Shown: positions 1-6,559, numbered from the stretch's first letter. The stretch: 8,885 nt of DNA from Methanobacteriota archaeon (GCA_030594725.1 JAUVEQ010000100.1:1-8885), one strand, 5' to 3'. Translations and numbers: made by a program. The notes: generated from the sequence alone by a model not told the origin.

Positions 1-1331
1 ACCCTGCGCATCACGATGTCCTCGTTCACCGGCACGTCCAGGGGTAGGCTGGGGTCCACGGGGTACATCATGCGCCAGACGGCGTACAGGTTGTCCTGGA
101 ACACGCAGGCGACAACGAAGCCCTCGTTGACCTCGGGGCCATCGTTGGGATGGGACACCTCGACCAGGTCACCCAGCTCCTCGCCGTCGTACTCCACCAT
201 CACGATGTCGGAGTCCGCGCCATGGGTGAGGCTGTCGTCGAAGGATGACCAGAGTATGTAGGCATTATCGCCGGCGGTCACCACCTCGGGCTGGACGTTC
301 TCCGAGGTGCTCCCGGGGCGGGTGACCTCCACCATCTTCCCGGGTTGGGTCCCGTGCATGACCCTTGCCCGGATGCCGACCGCCCCGACCTGGCCTGCCG
401 CCGGCCGGGACTCCCATACTATGAAGGGCTCGCCGGCAAGGGTGTCCATCCTGGGCAGCTTGGCCACCCGGGACGGGTCCGGGGACACCGCTACGGGTCG
501 GGAGGTCCATCCCGTGCCGTTCCACTCGCGGAAGAGCACGTCCCAGTCCGAGGCTCCGTTGGTGCGGTTGTTGAACTGCCAGGTCATGGCGAGGCGACCC
601 TGGGCCACCACCATGTCCAGCTTGGCGTCCATGTATCCGTCCTCGTCGGGGGATATGGGCACGATGTCGGAGAAGGCGGCCCCGTCGTAGGTGCGCATCA
701 CCAGGTCCTCGTCGGTCCCCTCGGCCTTGCCCGGGTCGTTGGTCCGCCAGGCGATGACCAGTCGGTCCTGGAACACCGCGAGCCGCGGTTCCCGGTCCTG
801 GTAATCGTCCTTGGGCGTGACCTCGATTATCGGGCCCCAGGTCCCGGTGTCGGGATCGTGCGTCCTCAGCACGATGTCGTGCTCGGTGCCGTTGGTGTAG
901 GCGGGGTCGTCCGAGGCGAATGCGAAGTAGATGAGGTCGTTGAATCGGATGGCAGTGCCCTCGTGGGAGTAGTGCTCGTGGGCAACGGGGTCCTGGTCCT
1001 TGGTGTCCTCCACCGACACCCAGTCCTCGCCCTCCTGCCACTCCTGACCATCGAACTCCCTCTGCACCACATGGTACACGAACATGTCCCGAGCGCCCTT
1101 GTTCCAGATGACACGGAGCGTCTCCCCGTCCTCGTAGACCGTTGGGAACCGGTCCTCCTCGTAGGAGCTGGACACGTTGATTATGGGGAAGGGGATAGGA
1201 CCCTCCGGGGGACCGAAGGGGTCGGAGGGTTCCGGTCCGTCGTCCGCTGAGGAGCCCAACGGCGGTGTCGCCAGGACGAAGAGGAGCAGTAGTACGGCAA
1301 GTACGCGCAGGGGACCGCGGCGGACGTCCAT
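1..1331 (-). CDS. Secreted repeat protein, probable beta-propeller (3' end outside window)
   Basis: The frame is open from the ATG at 1331 to the left edge without a stop, giving 443 complete codons; the C-terminus is missing. Residues 1-29 form a Sec-type signal peptide (MDVRRGPLRV, then a Leu-rich core ending in GSSA). From about residue 58 the protein shows seven diverged units of about 50-60 residues. Each has a hydrophobic strand ending in W (RVIW, IAWRTND, AMTWQFNN, FIVWESR, YILWSS, YAVWRMM), then usually an acidic 'D-I/L-V-x-R/V' strand (EHDIVLRT, DEDLVMRT, DWDVLFRE, DSDIVMVE, NEDIVMRR), a YDG/WNG turn and a closing 'xVSP'-like strand. This resembles sialidase/BNR-type propeller blades; no catalytic residues could be identified. 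There are N-glycosylation sequons at about N52, N147, N255 and N271. Since its neighbours are membrane proteins, a C-terminal anchor beyond the window is plausible but unseen. Start choice: the signal peptide begins here and a TATA-like box lies about 26 nt upstream, with no Shine-Dalgarno. The specific role is unknown. Confidence 0.85.
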   Translation of the reverse strand, partial: MDVRRGPLRVLAVLLLLFVLATPPLGSSADDGPEPSDPFGPPEGPIPFPIINVSSSYEEDRFPTVYEDGETLRVIWNKGARDMFVYHVVQREFDGQEWQEGEDWVSVEDTKDQDPVAHEHYSHEGTAIRFNDLIYFAFASDDPAYTNGTEHDIVLRTHDPDTGTWGPIIEVTPKDDYQDREPRLAVFQDRLVIAWRTNDPGKAEGTDEDLVMRTYDGAAFSDIVPISPDEDGYMDAKLDMVVAQGRLAMTWQFNNRTNGASDWDVLFREWNGTGWTSRPVAVSPDPSRVAKLPRMDTLAGEPFIVWESRPAAGQVGAVGIRARVMHGTQPGKMVEVTRPGSTSENVQPEVVTAGDNAYILWSSFDDSLTHGADSDIVMVEYDGEELGDLVEVSHPNDGPEVNEGFVVACVFQDNLYAVWRMMYPVDPSLPLDVPVNEDIVMRR

Positions 1332-1352
1332 GCCAGACGATACGCAAGCACC

Positions 1353-1362
1353 ATTATATGAA
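1353..1362 (-). promoter_or_regulatory. TATA-like box of the 1-1331 gene
   Basis: Read on the minus strand this is TTCATATAATG. The AT-rich core ATATAA (1354-1359) is centred about 26 nt before the ATG at 1331, the distance expected between an archaeal TATA box and the transcription start. That would place the transcript start at or next to the ATG, giving a leaderless mRNA, and it agrees with the absence of a Shine-Dalgarno motif. The upstream BRE is weak (CACAACC). The call rests on position and base composition only. Confidence 0.5.
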
Positions 1363-1403
1363 GGTTGTGCGATGGGCGACCTCGGGCCAACGGTGCCTGT
1401 GTA

Positions 1404-1416
1404 CGAAAGGTTTATT
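1404..1416 (+). promoter_or_regulatory. BRE/TATA promoter of the 951-aa gene
   Basis: CGAAAGGTTTATT is a close match to the archaeal BRE (CGAAAG) plus TATA (TTTATT) arrangement. The TATA part is centred about 27 nt before the ATG at 1442, so the transcript probably begins at or beside the start codon. No Shine-Dalgarno is present in the GGCGCATTGATGTGTC stretch before the ATG, which supports leaderless translation. Confidence 0.65.
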
Positions 1417-1441
1417 CATTAAAAGGGCGCATTGATGTGTC

Positions 1442-4297
1442 ATGCACTGGCGACCTTGGGCAGGATTGCTGTTGCTACTAACCCTTGCCAGTGCGACCGT
1501 TCTTGTGCCTTTGTCCGCAGCGGTCGACGTGGACAACATGGGGCTTGCCAAAAAGTACGGCCCTTCCTACAGCGACTATCCGATCTCCGACGTGGATGCC
1601 GATCCCGACAGCGATTTCGCCCTGATCGCGCGGGGCCCTGAAGGGGTCATCGCATGGAACATCGAGACCGGCAAGGCCACGGCATTGACCTCCCTGTCGG
1701 GCTCCCCCATAGTCGCCGTCAACATCATCGAAGAGAGATACCTGGCCGTCGACGAGATGGGCAGGCTCATCGCCATGGACCTGGAAATGGCAAATTCCAT
1801 ATGGAAGATGGACGTGATGACCGGTACGGTGAGGGGCACCGCGGTCTCCGAATTCCAGTCGAAACTGGCGGTCGTGGGCCTCGGTCCCGACTCCGATATG
1901 ACGATCTCCTTTGTCAACATGTTGACCCTGGACGTGATCTTCATTCTTTCACAGGACCTCCCAGAGGATCTTGCGGCCCAGATCCCCACGAGCGCGTTCT
2001 GGCTCCCGGCGGGAGTGGCCTACGGCTTCGGAGCCAACACGCTGCTGGTGGGAACGAACCTGGGTCAGATATGGGCAGTGGAGAGCTCCGGTGACGCCAC
2101 ATTGATCGTGGACCTGGGCTCGACGGTCATGGGGATGGGCTATTCCCATGGCCACGTCGTCATCTCCGCGGCGACCCGGAACGGCATGATACACTCCGTC
2201 AGCGTGGACCAGGGCCGCTCCGTCGTCCACCTGGAGACCGACTTCCAGGGCGCCACCCGCCACCTGGTGTGCTTCGACCAGTTCGGGGACCGGGTCGCAG
2301 TGGGGGGAAGCAACGGACACATCGAGATCTGGGACATGGCGCAGCGCTCCCGTACCCAGACCCTGAGGTTCCACAACTACTCGATCTCCGATGTGGTCTG
2401 GAGGGATGACCACAACCTGGTGACCGCTGCCGGGTTCGGCAAGGTCGCCCTGTGGGGGCCCGATACCGACGGGGACTTCTATGCCGACTCACGGGATGCT
2501 TTCCCGTCGGATGCCACCGAGCATACGGACACCGACGGGGACGGCGTGGGTGACAACCGCGACATCTTCATCATGGACCCCACGGAATGGAAGGACACGG
2601 ACAACGATGGCGTGGGTGACAACGGGGACCTCTTCCCCAAGGACCCGACGGAGTGGGCCGACACCGACGGTGACGGGTCCGGGGACAACGGCGACTTCAT
2701 CCCCTCGGTCCACAACACCTGGGCTGCAGGCATCTTCCTCCTCGGGGTGGGTATGGTGGCCTCGGTGCCGGTCGTCCGCATGGTCACCACGAATCGCCGG
2801 CGGATCCGACGCGACCGGGAGGAGGCCATCATATGGATCGGGCAGCTGGGTCTCGAGCCCGTGCCCGATATCAGGACCCTGTTTGGAAGGGATGTCCTGG
2901 ACAGGACCTTGGGAGCCCTCAGGGTGCGCAATGACGCAGACCCACGCCTGCTCAGGGAGACCATGGAAGCCAGGGACACGATGGTCCTCAACACCATGGT
3001 GGCCCTCCGGGTCCAGGAGGAGATCTCCCAGCGCGGCGGCGTGGGTGCGGACGCCGCCATGGCCCGGTCGGTCCAGCTCCGTGACCAGCTCCAGGAGCTG
3101 GATGGCGAGCGGGTGCGGCTGGACAAGATCTCAAAATCCTACTGGGATGTCCAGGAGGAGGTCGACCAGGCCGTGAGGAACCCCTGGCCCGACCTCAGGC
3201 GTGTTGAGAGGGTCCTGGAGCCGCTGAGGGTCCGTGTCCAGGTCCTTGACAACTCCCTTCTCTACTTCAGGAAGAGCTCCATCATCAAGATCGGTGAGGA
3301 GGCCACCAAGGACGTGCGGGGCGCCTACGTGGTCGCCTCCAAGGAACTTCGCGTCAAGGGCTCCGACATGCCCGTCGGGGTCAAGGTGGGCGTGCCCCCG
3401 AAACCCGAGATAATGGTACCCGATGGAGAGGGTGCGGATATGTCGCCCCTCTCGACGCCGCCACCGATGGGCAGGCTCCGGACCAGGCAGGCGATGTTGA
3501 CCCGGGAGGACACGGCCGAACTGGTCGTGAGCGTGGACAACACCCTCGCCGAGGACCTGGAGGAGCTGGCGGTCGAGTTCAGCATCGCCGGCGACCGGTT
3601 GCGCCACAAGGGGCCCCACCGGGTGGAACTGGGCACCCTGGCGACGGGAAGGAGCGCGGCCGCGACATTCCAGATGCGAGTGGCACCCGTTCCCGACCCC
3701 GAGGACGAACCGGGAGAGCTGACCCGGGTGCTGGCGAAGGTGTCCGCAAAGGCCGGGACCCGCAAGGTACGCCAGGAGCTTCCCGCCAAGGCGACCACCC
3801 TGGTCTCGTCGGCCATCCATCGACCGGGAGAGTTGGATTGGGTGCCCATCGAGGACACCGTCGGCCGACGGGGCGTCCGGTTCCCGCGGGTGCCCTCCAA
3901 GATCATCCTGGAGACCCTGGAGTTCCCCCACGGTCTCATGCCAATGATGGACGGCGACCTTGCCGGGGGTGGAACCTGGCGCCTGTTCGTATCCCGCACC
4001 GAGGAGGACGGGCCCCTCATCGTGGCCATCGCCGTCATGCCGGGACCCGAGTATGTCGAGCTGGTCGTGGAGGTGAGGGGACCCGAGGCATTCCCCGCAA
4101 GGGAGCTTGCCGAGGAGGTCATCGACACCGTCCGGTTCGCGGTTCTGTCGGACAGGCGGTTGCGGCTCCGGGGCGAGGACAGGCCCATGGCCAGGGACAG
4201 GGTGCTCCAGCTGTCGAAGATGGTCGCTGAGGCCTACCTGGGAAGTCCGGAGATGGGCTACGGCGTCAACGGAGAGGACGAGGGCTCGCCGTCGTAG
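1442..4297 (+). CDS. Receptor-like membrane protein: outer propeller, Ca-repeat stalk, TM, large cytoplasmic region
   Basis: This is a complete 951-residue protein. Residues 1-27 are a signal peptide. About 45-340 look like WD40/PQQ-type propeller blades: strands close in 'xxxIW/AW' (GVIAWNIETG 69-78, GQIWAVESSG 209-217, GHIEIWDM 292-299, GKVALWGP 333-340). Residues 341-427 hold four 22-residue DTDGDG-type repeats like thrombospondin type 3 Ca-binding units. A TM helix spans about 427-447 and is followed by NRRRIRRDR, so the rest should be cytoplasmic. The inside part has helical, coiled-coil-prone stretches (about 500-620), a Pro-rich linker (about 650-680), a beta-sandwich-like segment (about 690-785, ELVVSVDNT to ATFQMRV) resembling CARDB/NEW3 Ig-like folds, and an unrecognised alpha/beta segment (about 815-935). 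No kinase, HAMP or nuclease motif was found. It is transcribed alone from a leaderless promoter, divergent from the secreted gene on its left. The start at 1442 fits both the promoter and the signal peptide. A sensor or scaffold that couples outside to inside is an inference from architecture. Confidence 0.9.
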   Translation: MHWRPWAGLLLLLTLASATVLVPLSAAVDVDNMGLAKKYGPSYSDYPISDVDADPDSDFALIARGPEGVIAWNIETGKATALTSLSGSPIVAVNIIEERYLAVDEMGRLIAMDLEMANSIWKMDVMTGTVRGTAVSEFQSKLAVVGLGPDSDMTISFVNMLTLDVIFILSQDLPEDLAAQIPTSAFWLPAGVAYGFGANTLLVGTNLGQIWAVESSGDATLIVDLGSTVMGMGYSHGHVVISAATRNGMIHSVSVDQGRSVVHLETDFQGATRHLVCFDQFGDRVAVGGSNGHIEIWDMAQRSRTQTLRFHNYSISDVVWRDDHNLVTAAGFGKVALWGPDTDGDFYADSRDAFPSDATEHTDTDGDGVGDNRDIFIMDPTEWKDTDNDGVGDNGDLFPKDPTEWADTDGDGSGDNGDFIPSVHNTWAAGIFLLGVGMVASVPVVRMVTTNRRRIRRDREEAIIWIGQLGLEPVPDIRTLFGRDVLDRTLGALRVRNDADPRLLRETMEARDTMVLNTMVALRVQEEISQRGGVGADAAMARSVQLRDQLQELDGERVRLDKISKSYWDVQEEVDQAVRNPWPDLRRVERVLEPLRVRVQVLDNSLLYFRKSSIIKIGEEATKDVRGAYVVASKELRVKGSDMPVGVKVGVPPKPEIMVPDGEGADMSPLSTPPPMGRLRTRQAMLTREDTAELVVSVDNTLAEDLEELAVEFSIAGDRLRHKGPHRVELGTLATGRSAAATFQMRVAPVPDPEDEPGELTRVLAKVSAKAGTRKVRQELPAKATTLVSSAIHRPGELDWVPIEDTVGRRGVRFPRVPSKIILETLEFPHGLMPMMDGDLAGGGTWRLFVSRTEEDGPLIVAIAVMPGPEYVELVVEVRGPEAFPARELAEEVIDTVRFAVLSDRRLRLRGEDRPMARDRVLQLSKMVAEAYLGSPEMGYGVNGEDEGSPS
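2462..2725 (+). repeat. Four in-frame 66-bp repeats encoding DxDxDG Ca-binding units
   Basis: Four units start at 2462, 2528, 2594 and 2660, exactly 66 bp (22 codons) apart. Each begins DTDGD or DTDND, continues GxGDNxD in copies 2-4 (FYADSRD in copy 1), and then has an 'F/I-P/M-x-DxTEW' segment in copies 1-3. The regularly spaced acidic residues match thrombospondin type 3-like calcium-binding repeats. They lie between the propeller and the membrane helix, so they probably form a Ca-stiffened stalk. The middle copies are the most alike; the first and last have diverged. Confidence 0.85.
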
Positions 4298-4302
4298 GTT
4301 CC

Positions 4303-4315
4303 AATTTTAATAAAT
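4303..4315 (+). terminator. Possible T-rich terminator after the 951-aa gene
   Basis: AATTTTAATAAAT begins 6 nt after the TAG stop, where the sequence changes abruptly from GC-rich coding to AT-rich. Archaeal RNA polymerase can stop on short T tracts without a hairpin. The tract is only four T's; a second run of five T's lies at about 4396-4400. Weak evidence. Confidence 0.3.
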
Positions 4316-4335
4316 CAGTACAATGTAATACACAG

Positions 4336-4342
4336 AAAAAAA
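4336..4342 (-). terminator. T7 tract, possible terminator for the 4593-5447 gene
   Basis: Seven A's on the plus strand give TTTTTTT on the minus strand, about 250 nt past the TGA of the minus-strand gene. A U-tract like this can act as an archaeal intrinsic terminator. The long distance from the stop makes the assignment uncertain, and it could also just be AT-rich sequence. Confidence 0.25.
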
Positions 4343-4490
4343 TGAAACCTTCCGACAATAATGAATCCTGCCGAATCACCTGATTTCAGCATCATTTTTC
4401 TGAGACATGCCAACAGTCCTTATTTCCGGTCATCAGCCAAACATAGTGAGCTTTGGTTCCGATGGAGGGGGCTTGTGGGGTCTTACCATC

Positions 4491-4568
4491 CGGTATCGAA
4501 GGAGTTAGGTTGGGTTCGGCTGTTAACGAATACACTTCCTATGACTCACCATCTTGATGTCGATACCG
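4491..4568. repeat. 9-bp perfect inverted repeat, arms 60 nt apart
   Basis: CGGTATCGA at 4491-4499 is the exact reverse complement of TCGATACCG at 4560-4568. A third partial copy, TGGTATCGA, lies at 4649-4657, inside the 3' end of the minus-strand gene. A small palindrome, ATCTTGAT, sits beside the right arm (4551-4558). It could be an operator pair, the remnant of a mobile end, or chance; no target-site duplication is visible. Confidence 0.35.
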
Positions 4569-4592
4569 TTTTGGAATTGACTATCCCATTCC

Positions 4593-5447
4593 TCAGATGG
4601 GCCTCTCCTCGAGACCCGCCAAGATCGGGACCAGGGCTATCTGCAATGTGGTATCGACGAAGAACTGACCATCGAGGAGGGAAGCACGGTCCGGGTATTG
4701 CTTGAGGGCTGATGCAACCCCCTTGAAGGCCAGGAATCTCTCTTTGAGAGCCCATGAGGGATTATCCACCTTGCTCTTGTGAGTGCCTGCCTCTCTCGAG
4801 ACCAGAATAGAGTTACCTTTGAATGGAACGACGCAGAACATGCCACCGGGATAATTATCAACATCGAACTTGATCGAATAGTGCCCCCTCCCAGGGAATG
4901 GTTTCTCCACGTTCGAGGAATTGGGTGCACGTAATTTGTTGCACAGTTTCTTGTTCCCATTTATCTGGTTCACCGCATTTGATCTTATCATGCCCTGCTT
5001 GACGATTGCCTTGGGTTTGTTGCCGGCCTTCAGGAGATTGTATGGAAGGAGCTGGTACTTCCAACCGACCATCCTTTCCACGTAGGTCTCGGCTGCGGGA
5101 GCCGGTACGGCGGCCACGAAGGTTGCCACACCTTGCACCGATGTCTCCTTCACGTTGAGGACAGGTGCGGCGAAGTCCATCGATGGAACGACATCGTCGG
5201 CCAGGTTCAATCTAACGTAGATGAACTCCGATGCTTGGTATGATGTGGATGTGAAAGGAACCAATGAGGTCTTCAGGCTCGCTGCCATTCCCGCATATTG
5301 ATCCTCAGCGCTTCCCAAAACGCGTACATCAGGTGCCTGGGCCAGCATCCCCTTGAACTCACGACTAATAAGCTGGTGCAAAAACGCCACAAACTTCTGA
5401 CTTACCATTTCGAACCCCCCCTTCTTGTAACGAAGGTTCGTGCTCAT
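4593..5447 (-). CDS. Hypothetical protein, unrecognised, low-GC
   Basis: A complete frame of 284 residues; I do not recognise the family. There is no signal peptide or TM helix, so it is probably cytoplasmic. The N-terminal part (about 14-60) looks helical. Residues 61-130 look like mixed strands, including an AVPAPAAET stretch. A Lys/Arg/Asn-rich region follows (about 139-190: KAGNKPKAIVKQG, NGNKKLCNKLR), which could bind nucleic acid. Two cysteines, 169 and 205, are far apart and do not form a zinc motif. After about 190 the sequence is strand-rich (SIKFDVDNYPGGMFCVVPFKG), with a C-terminal stretch rich in hydrophobic residues. Local GC is visibly lower than in neighbouring genes (about 45% in a 60-base sample against about 77% in a sample of the 951-aa gene), suggesting transfer from another source or an orphan gene. 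Start is uncertain: ATG 5447 has only a GAGG 2 nt away, but a CGAAAG BRE-like motif 35 nt upstream would fit leaderless use. The in-frame ATG at 5408 has an AAGGGGGGG tract 6 nt upstream. Confidence 0.7.
   Translation of the reverse strand: MSTNLRYKKGGFEMVSQKFVAFLHQLISREFKGMLAQAPDVRVLGSAEDQYAGMAASLKTSLVPFTSTSYQASEFIYVRLNLADDVVPSMDFAAPVLNVKETSVQGVATFVAAVPAPAAETYVERMVGWKYQLLPYNLLKAGNKPKAIVKQGMIRSNAVNQINGNKKLCNKLRAPNSSNVEKPFPGRGHYSIKFDVDNYPGGMFCVVPFKGNSILVSREAGTHKSKVDNPSWALKERFLAFKGVASALKQYPDRASLLDGQFFVDTTLQIALVPILAGLEERPI
5415..5423 (-). promoter_or_regulatory. G-rich ribosome-binding candidate for internal start at 5408
   Basis: Minus-strand AAGGGGGGG ends 6 nt before the in-frame ATG at 5408 (codon 14 of the longer frame). 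It resembles a Shine-Dalgarno core more than anything before the ATG at 5447. If used, the protein starts MVSQKFVAF and has 271 residues. The run is also coding (Lys-Gly-Gly) if the upstream ATG is used. Confidence 0.35.
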
Positions 5448-5476
5448 GTCCTCAAGGATAGAAAAACATTACCGTT

Positions 5477-5482
5477 CTTTCG
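5477..5482 (-). promoter_or_regulatory. BRE-like CGAAAG upstream of the 4593-5447 gene
   Basis: Read on the minus strand, CGAAAG lies 35 nt before the ATG at 5447. The same hexamer lies 38 nt before the ATG of the 951-aa gene. The following bases (AACGGTAAT) are a poor TATA box, so this is only a candidate promoter. Confidence 0.25.
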
Positions 5483-5516
5483 AAGCCTTGCGTGATCGTA
5501 CGTTACCAAGGATTAG

Positions 5517-5526
5517 AAAACGAAAA
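5517..5526 (-). terminator. TTTTCGTTTT, possible terminator of the three-gene operon
   Basis: On the minus strand two T4 tracts, TTTTCGTTTT, lie about 115 nt past the TGA of the 300-aa gene. No nearer T-run follows that stop. Archaeal termination on clustered T tracts is known, but the assignment is positional only. Confidence 0.3.
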
Positions 5527-5638
5527 CCATGCTCAGACAATGGTGTGTCGATCGTGAGTCGACGGTGGGTTCCGGTGAAGGCGGTGCTGTCACGTTCGAG
5601 GCTTGCCAGTAATCCTTATCCACCGTACCCCACCACGG

Positions 5639-6541
5639 TCAATCCATCGAACTCCCGCACTCGGGACATTCCGGGGTCCCCATGTCCATGGACCTTCCAC
5701 AATCCTCGCACCGGACCTGGAGGACGTGGTCGCACTCGGGGCATTTCCTCTCTCCCTCCGGAACGACAGCCCCACACTCGGGGCATGCCAGGTCCCGGGT
5801 CCTTTCGGCTTCGGCCTTCATCTGGGCTAGGCGCAATCTCCGGGCCTGACGGGCGACCAGGCCGATCGAGAGGACGGTGACGACCACTATGAACAGGAGC
5901 ACCATTGCCGTCATGACGGGGAACTCCTCCACCGTCTCCTCCTTCGGCACGGGCTCCATCTCAAGGGTGAGGTTCAACACCTCGCCGGGGTCCAGAGTGA
6001 ACTGCTGCAGGATATCGTGGAAATCGGCCTTGGTGATCTTGAGCTCGTAGGTGCCCGGGGCGAGGCTGTCCCGGAACCTACCCTCGTCGTCGGTCTCGGT
6101 GGCTCCTTCGAGGGTCCCGTCCAGTAGGAACTGGACGACGGCGTCCTCCACGGGGTCGCCCTTCGGTGTGGACACCGTGCCGAGGACCTCCTCCTGCCTC
6201 ACAACGGTAAGATTGACCCAGGTCGTCCCGTTCGCCACTATGGTGAAGGGCACCCTGGCGGAGTTGTGGAACACGGGTGCCCAAGCGTATACGGTGTAGT
6301 CCCCGGGCGCAAGGTCGATGCTGTAATGTGGATCGGCACTGTCGAAACCTGTGTTGCCAGCCTCGTCGTCGGTCCCCGCGAAGGACACGACCACCTCTCC
6401 GTCACGCAGGTTCTCCTGGCCGACGATGGTGATGTCGCCCACCAGGGTACCCGTGTCCTCTCCCGCGACGGACGTGGCCGCCGCTGCTATCATGAATAGG
6501 GTGATGAGCAGGAGGACCGCCAGCAAGGGTCTGGGTCTCAA
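5639..6541 (-). CDS. Membrane-anchored beta-sandwich protein with C-terminal double zinc ribbon (300 aa)
   Basis: The 300-residue protein begins MRPRPLLAVL with a signal peptide to about residue 27. Outside the membrane are two beta-sandwich units: about 33-114 (SIDLAPGDYTVYAWAP) and about 118-196. The second has the typical carboxypeptidase-regulatory-like order: VSTPKGDPVEDAVV, TDDEGRF, then LAPGTYELKI. A TM helix spans about 209-229, followed by ARQARRLRL (positive inside) and a charged helix. Eight cysteines form four CxxC pairs at 253/256, 267/270, 278/281 and 292/295, a double zinc ribbon predicted to be cytoplasmic and structural or partner-binding. It is the last gene of the operon and a shorter relative of the 401-aa gene before it. 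Start: I chose TTG at 6541, 10 nt after a GGGGGTGA Shine-Dalgarno that contains the upstream stop codon. An ATG at 6549 is out of frame and stops after three codons. Longer in-frame starts would only extend into the upstream gene and precede the signal peptide. Confidence 0.85.
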   Translation of the reverse strand: MRPRPLLAVLLLITLFMIAAAATSVAGEDTGTLVGDITIVGQENLRDGEVVVSFAGTDDEAGNTGFDSADPHYSIDLAPGDYTVYAWAPVFHNSARVPFTIVANGTTWVNLTVVRQEEVLGTVSTPKGDPVEDAVVQFLLDGTLEGATETDDEGRFRDSLAPGTYELKITKADFHDILQQFTLDPGEVLNLTLEMEPVPKEETVEEFPVMTAMVLLFIVVVTVLSIGLVARQARRLRLAQMKAEAERTRDLACPECGAVVPEGERKCPECDHVLQVRCEDCGRSMDMGTPECPECGSSMD

Positions 6542-6551
6542 GGTCGCATCC

Positions 6552-6559
6552 TCACCCCC
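6552..6559 (-). promoter_or_regulatory. Shine-Dalgarno GGGGGTGA overlapping the upstream stop
   Basis: GGGGGTGA matches the archaeal consensus GGAGGTGA at seven of eight bases. Its TGA (6554-6552) is the stop of the 401-aa gene, so ribosomes ending there sit on the RBS of the next gene. It decides the TTG start at 6541 (10-nt spacing) and implies translational coupling. Confidence 0.6.

Larger units (their letters stand above)
4298..4592. other. Gene-free AT-rich spacer between convergent genes
   Basis: These 295 bases separate the ends of two convergent genes. I see no convincing gene, tRNA or CRISPR repeat. The stretch contains T/A tracts usable as terminators on both strands and a 9-bp inverted repeat (CGGTATCGA / TCGATACCG). 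A frame open from 4361 to 4705 on the plus strand exists but runs into the coding part of the opposite-strand gene and lacks an RBS or promoter. GC is far below that of the flanking plus-strand gene. Confidence 0.6.
5448..5638. other. Intergenic region between operon end and hypothetical gene
   Basis: This 191-nt spacer lies between two genes on the minus strand. It should hold the 3' end of the FN3/zinc-ribbon operon transcript and the promoter of the hypothetical gene. Small hairpin-forming pairs are visible: GTCGA/TCGAC (5547-5551 and 5559-5563, 7-nt loop) and CCTTG/CAAGG around 5486-5511. I see no tRNA or small gene. Confidence 0.55.

Noticed and set aside
345..1250. 301-residue open frame on the plus strand, antisense to the secreted protein
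   Set aside because: Its composition is dominated by Gly, Val and His, as expected when GC-rich codons are read in reverse; there is no RBS, promoter or domain.
265..1347. 360-residue open frame on the minus strand beginning MRIVWHGRPP
   Set aside because: It is rich in Arg, Gly and Pro with no domain pattern and is one frame off the 1-1331 gene, which has a signal peptide and regular repeats. It is a shadow caused by high GC.
3131..3931. Long minus-strand frames antisense to the cytoplasmic part of the 951-aa protein
   Set aside because: Arg/Gly/His- or Ser/Arg-rich shadow translations without initiation signals; the plus-strand frame is continuous and has coherent domains.
4440..4545. Possible tRNA-like stretch around GGGTTCGGC
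   Set aside because: No GGTTCRAAYC T-arm, no acceptor pairing and no anticodon stem could be assembled.
4361..4705. 114-residue plus-strand frame beginning MNPAESPDFS
   Set aside because: It overlaps the 3' part of the opposite-strand gene, lacks an RBS or TATA box, and shows no domain or export signal. It could be a small orphan but cannot be supported.
5440..5880. 146-residue plus-strand frame spanning the intergenic region
   Set aside because: Its second half is antisense to the zinc-ribbon gene and rich in Arg/Pro/Gly; no initiation signals.
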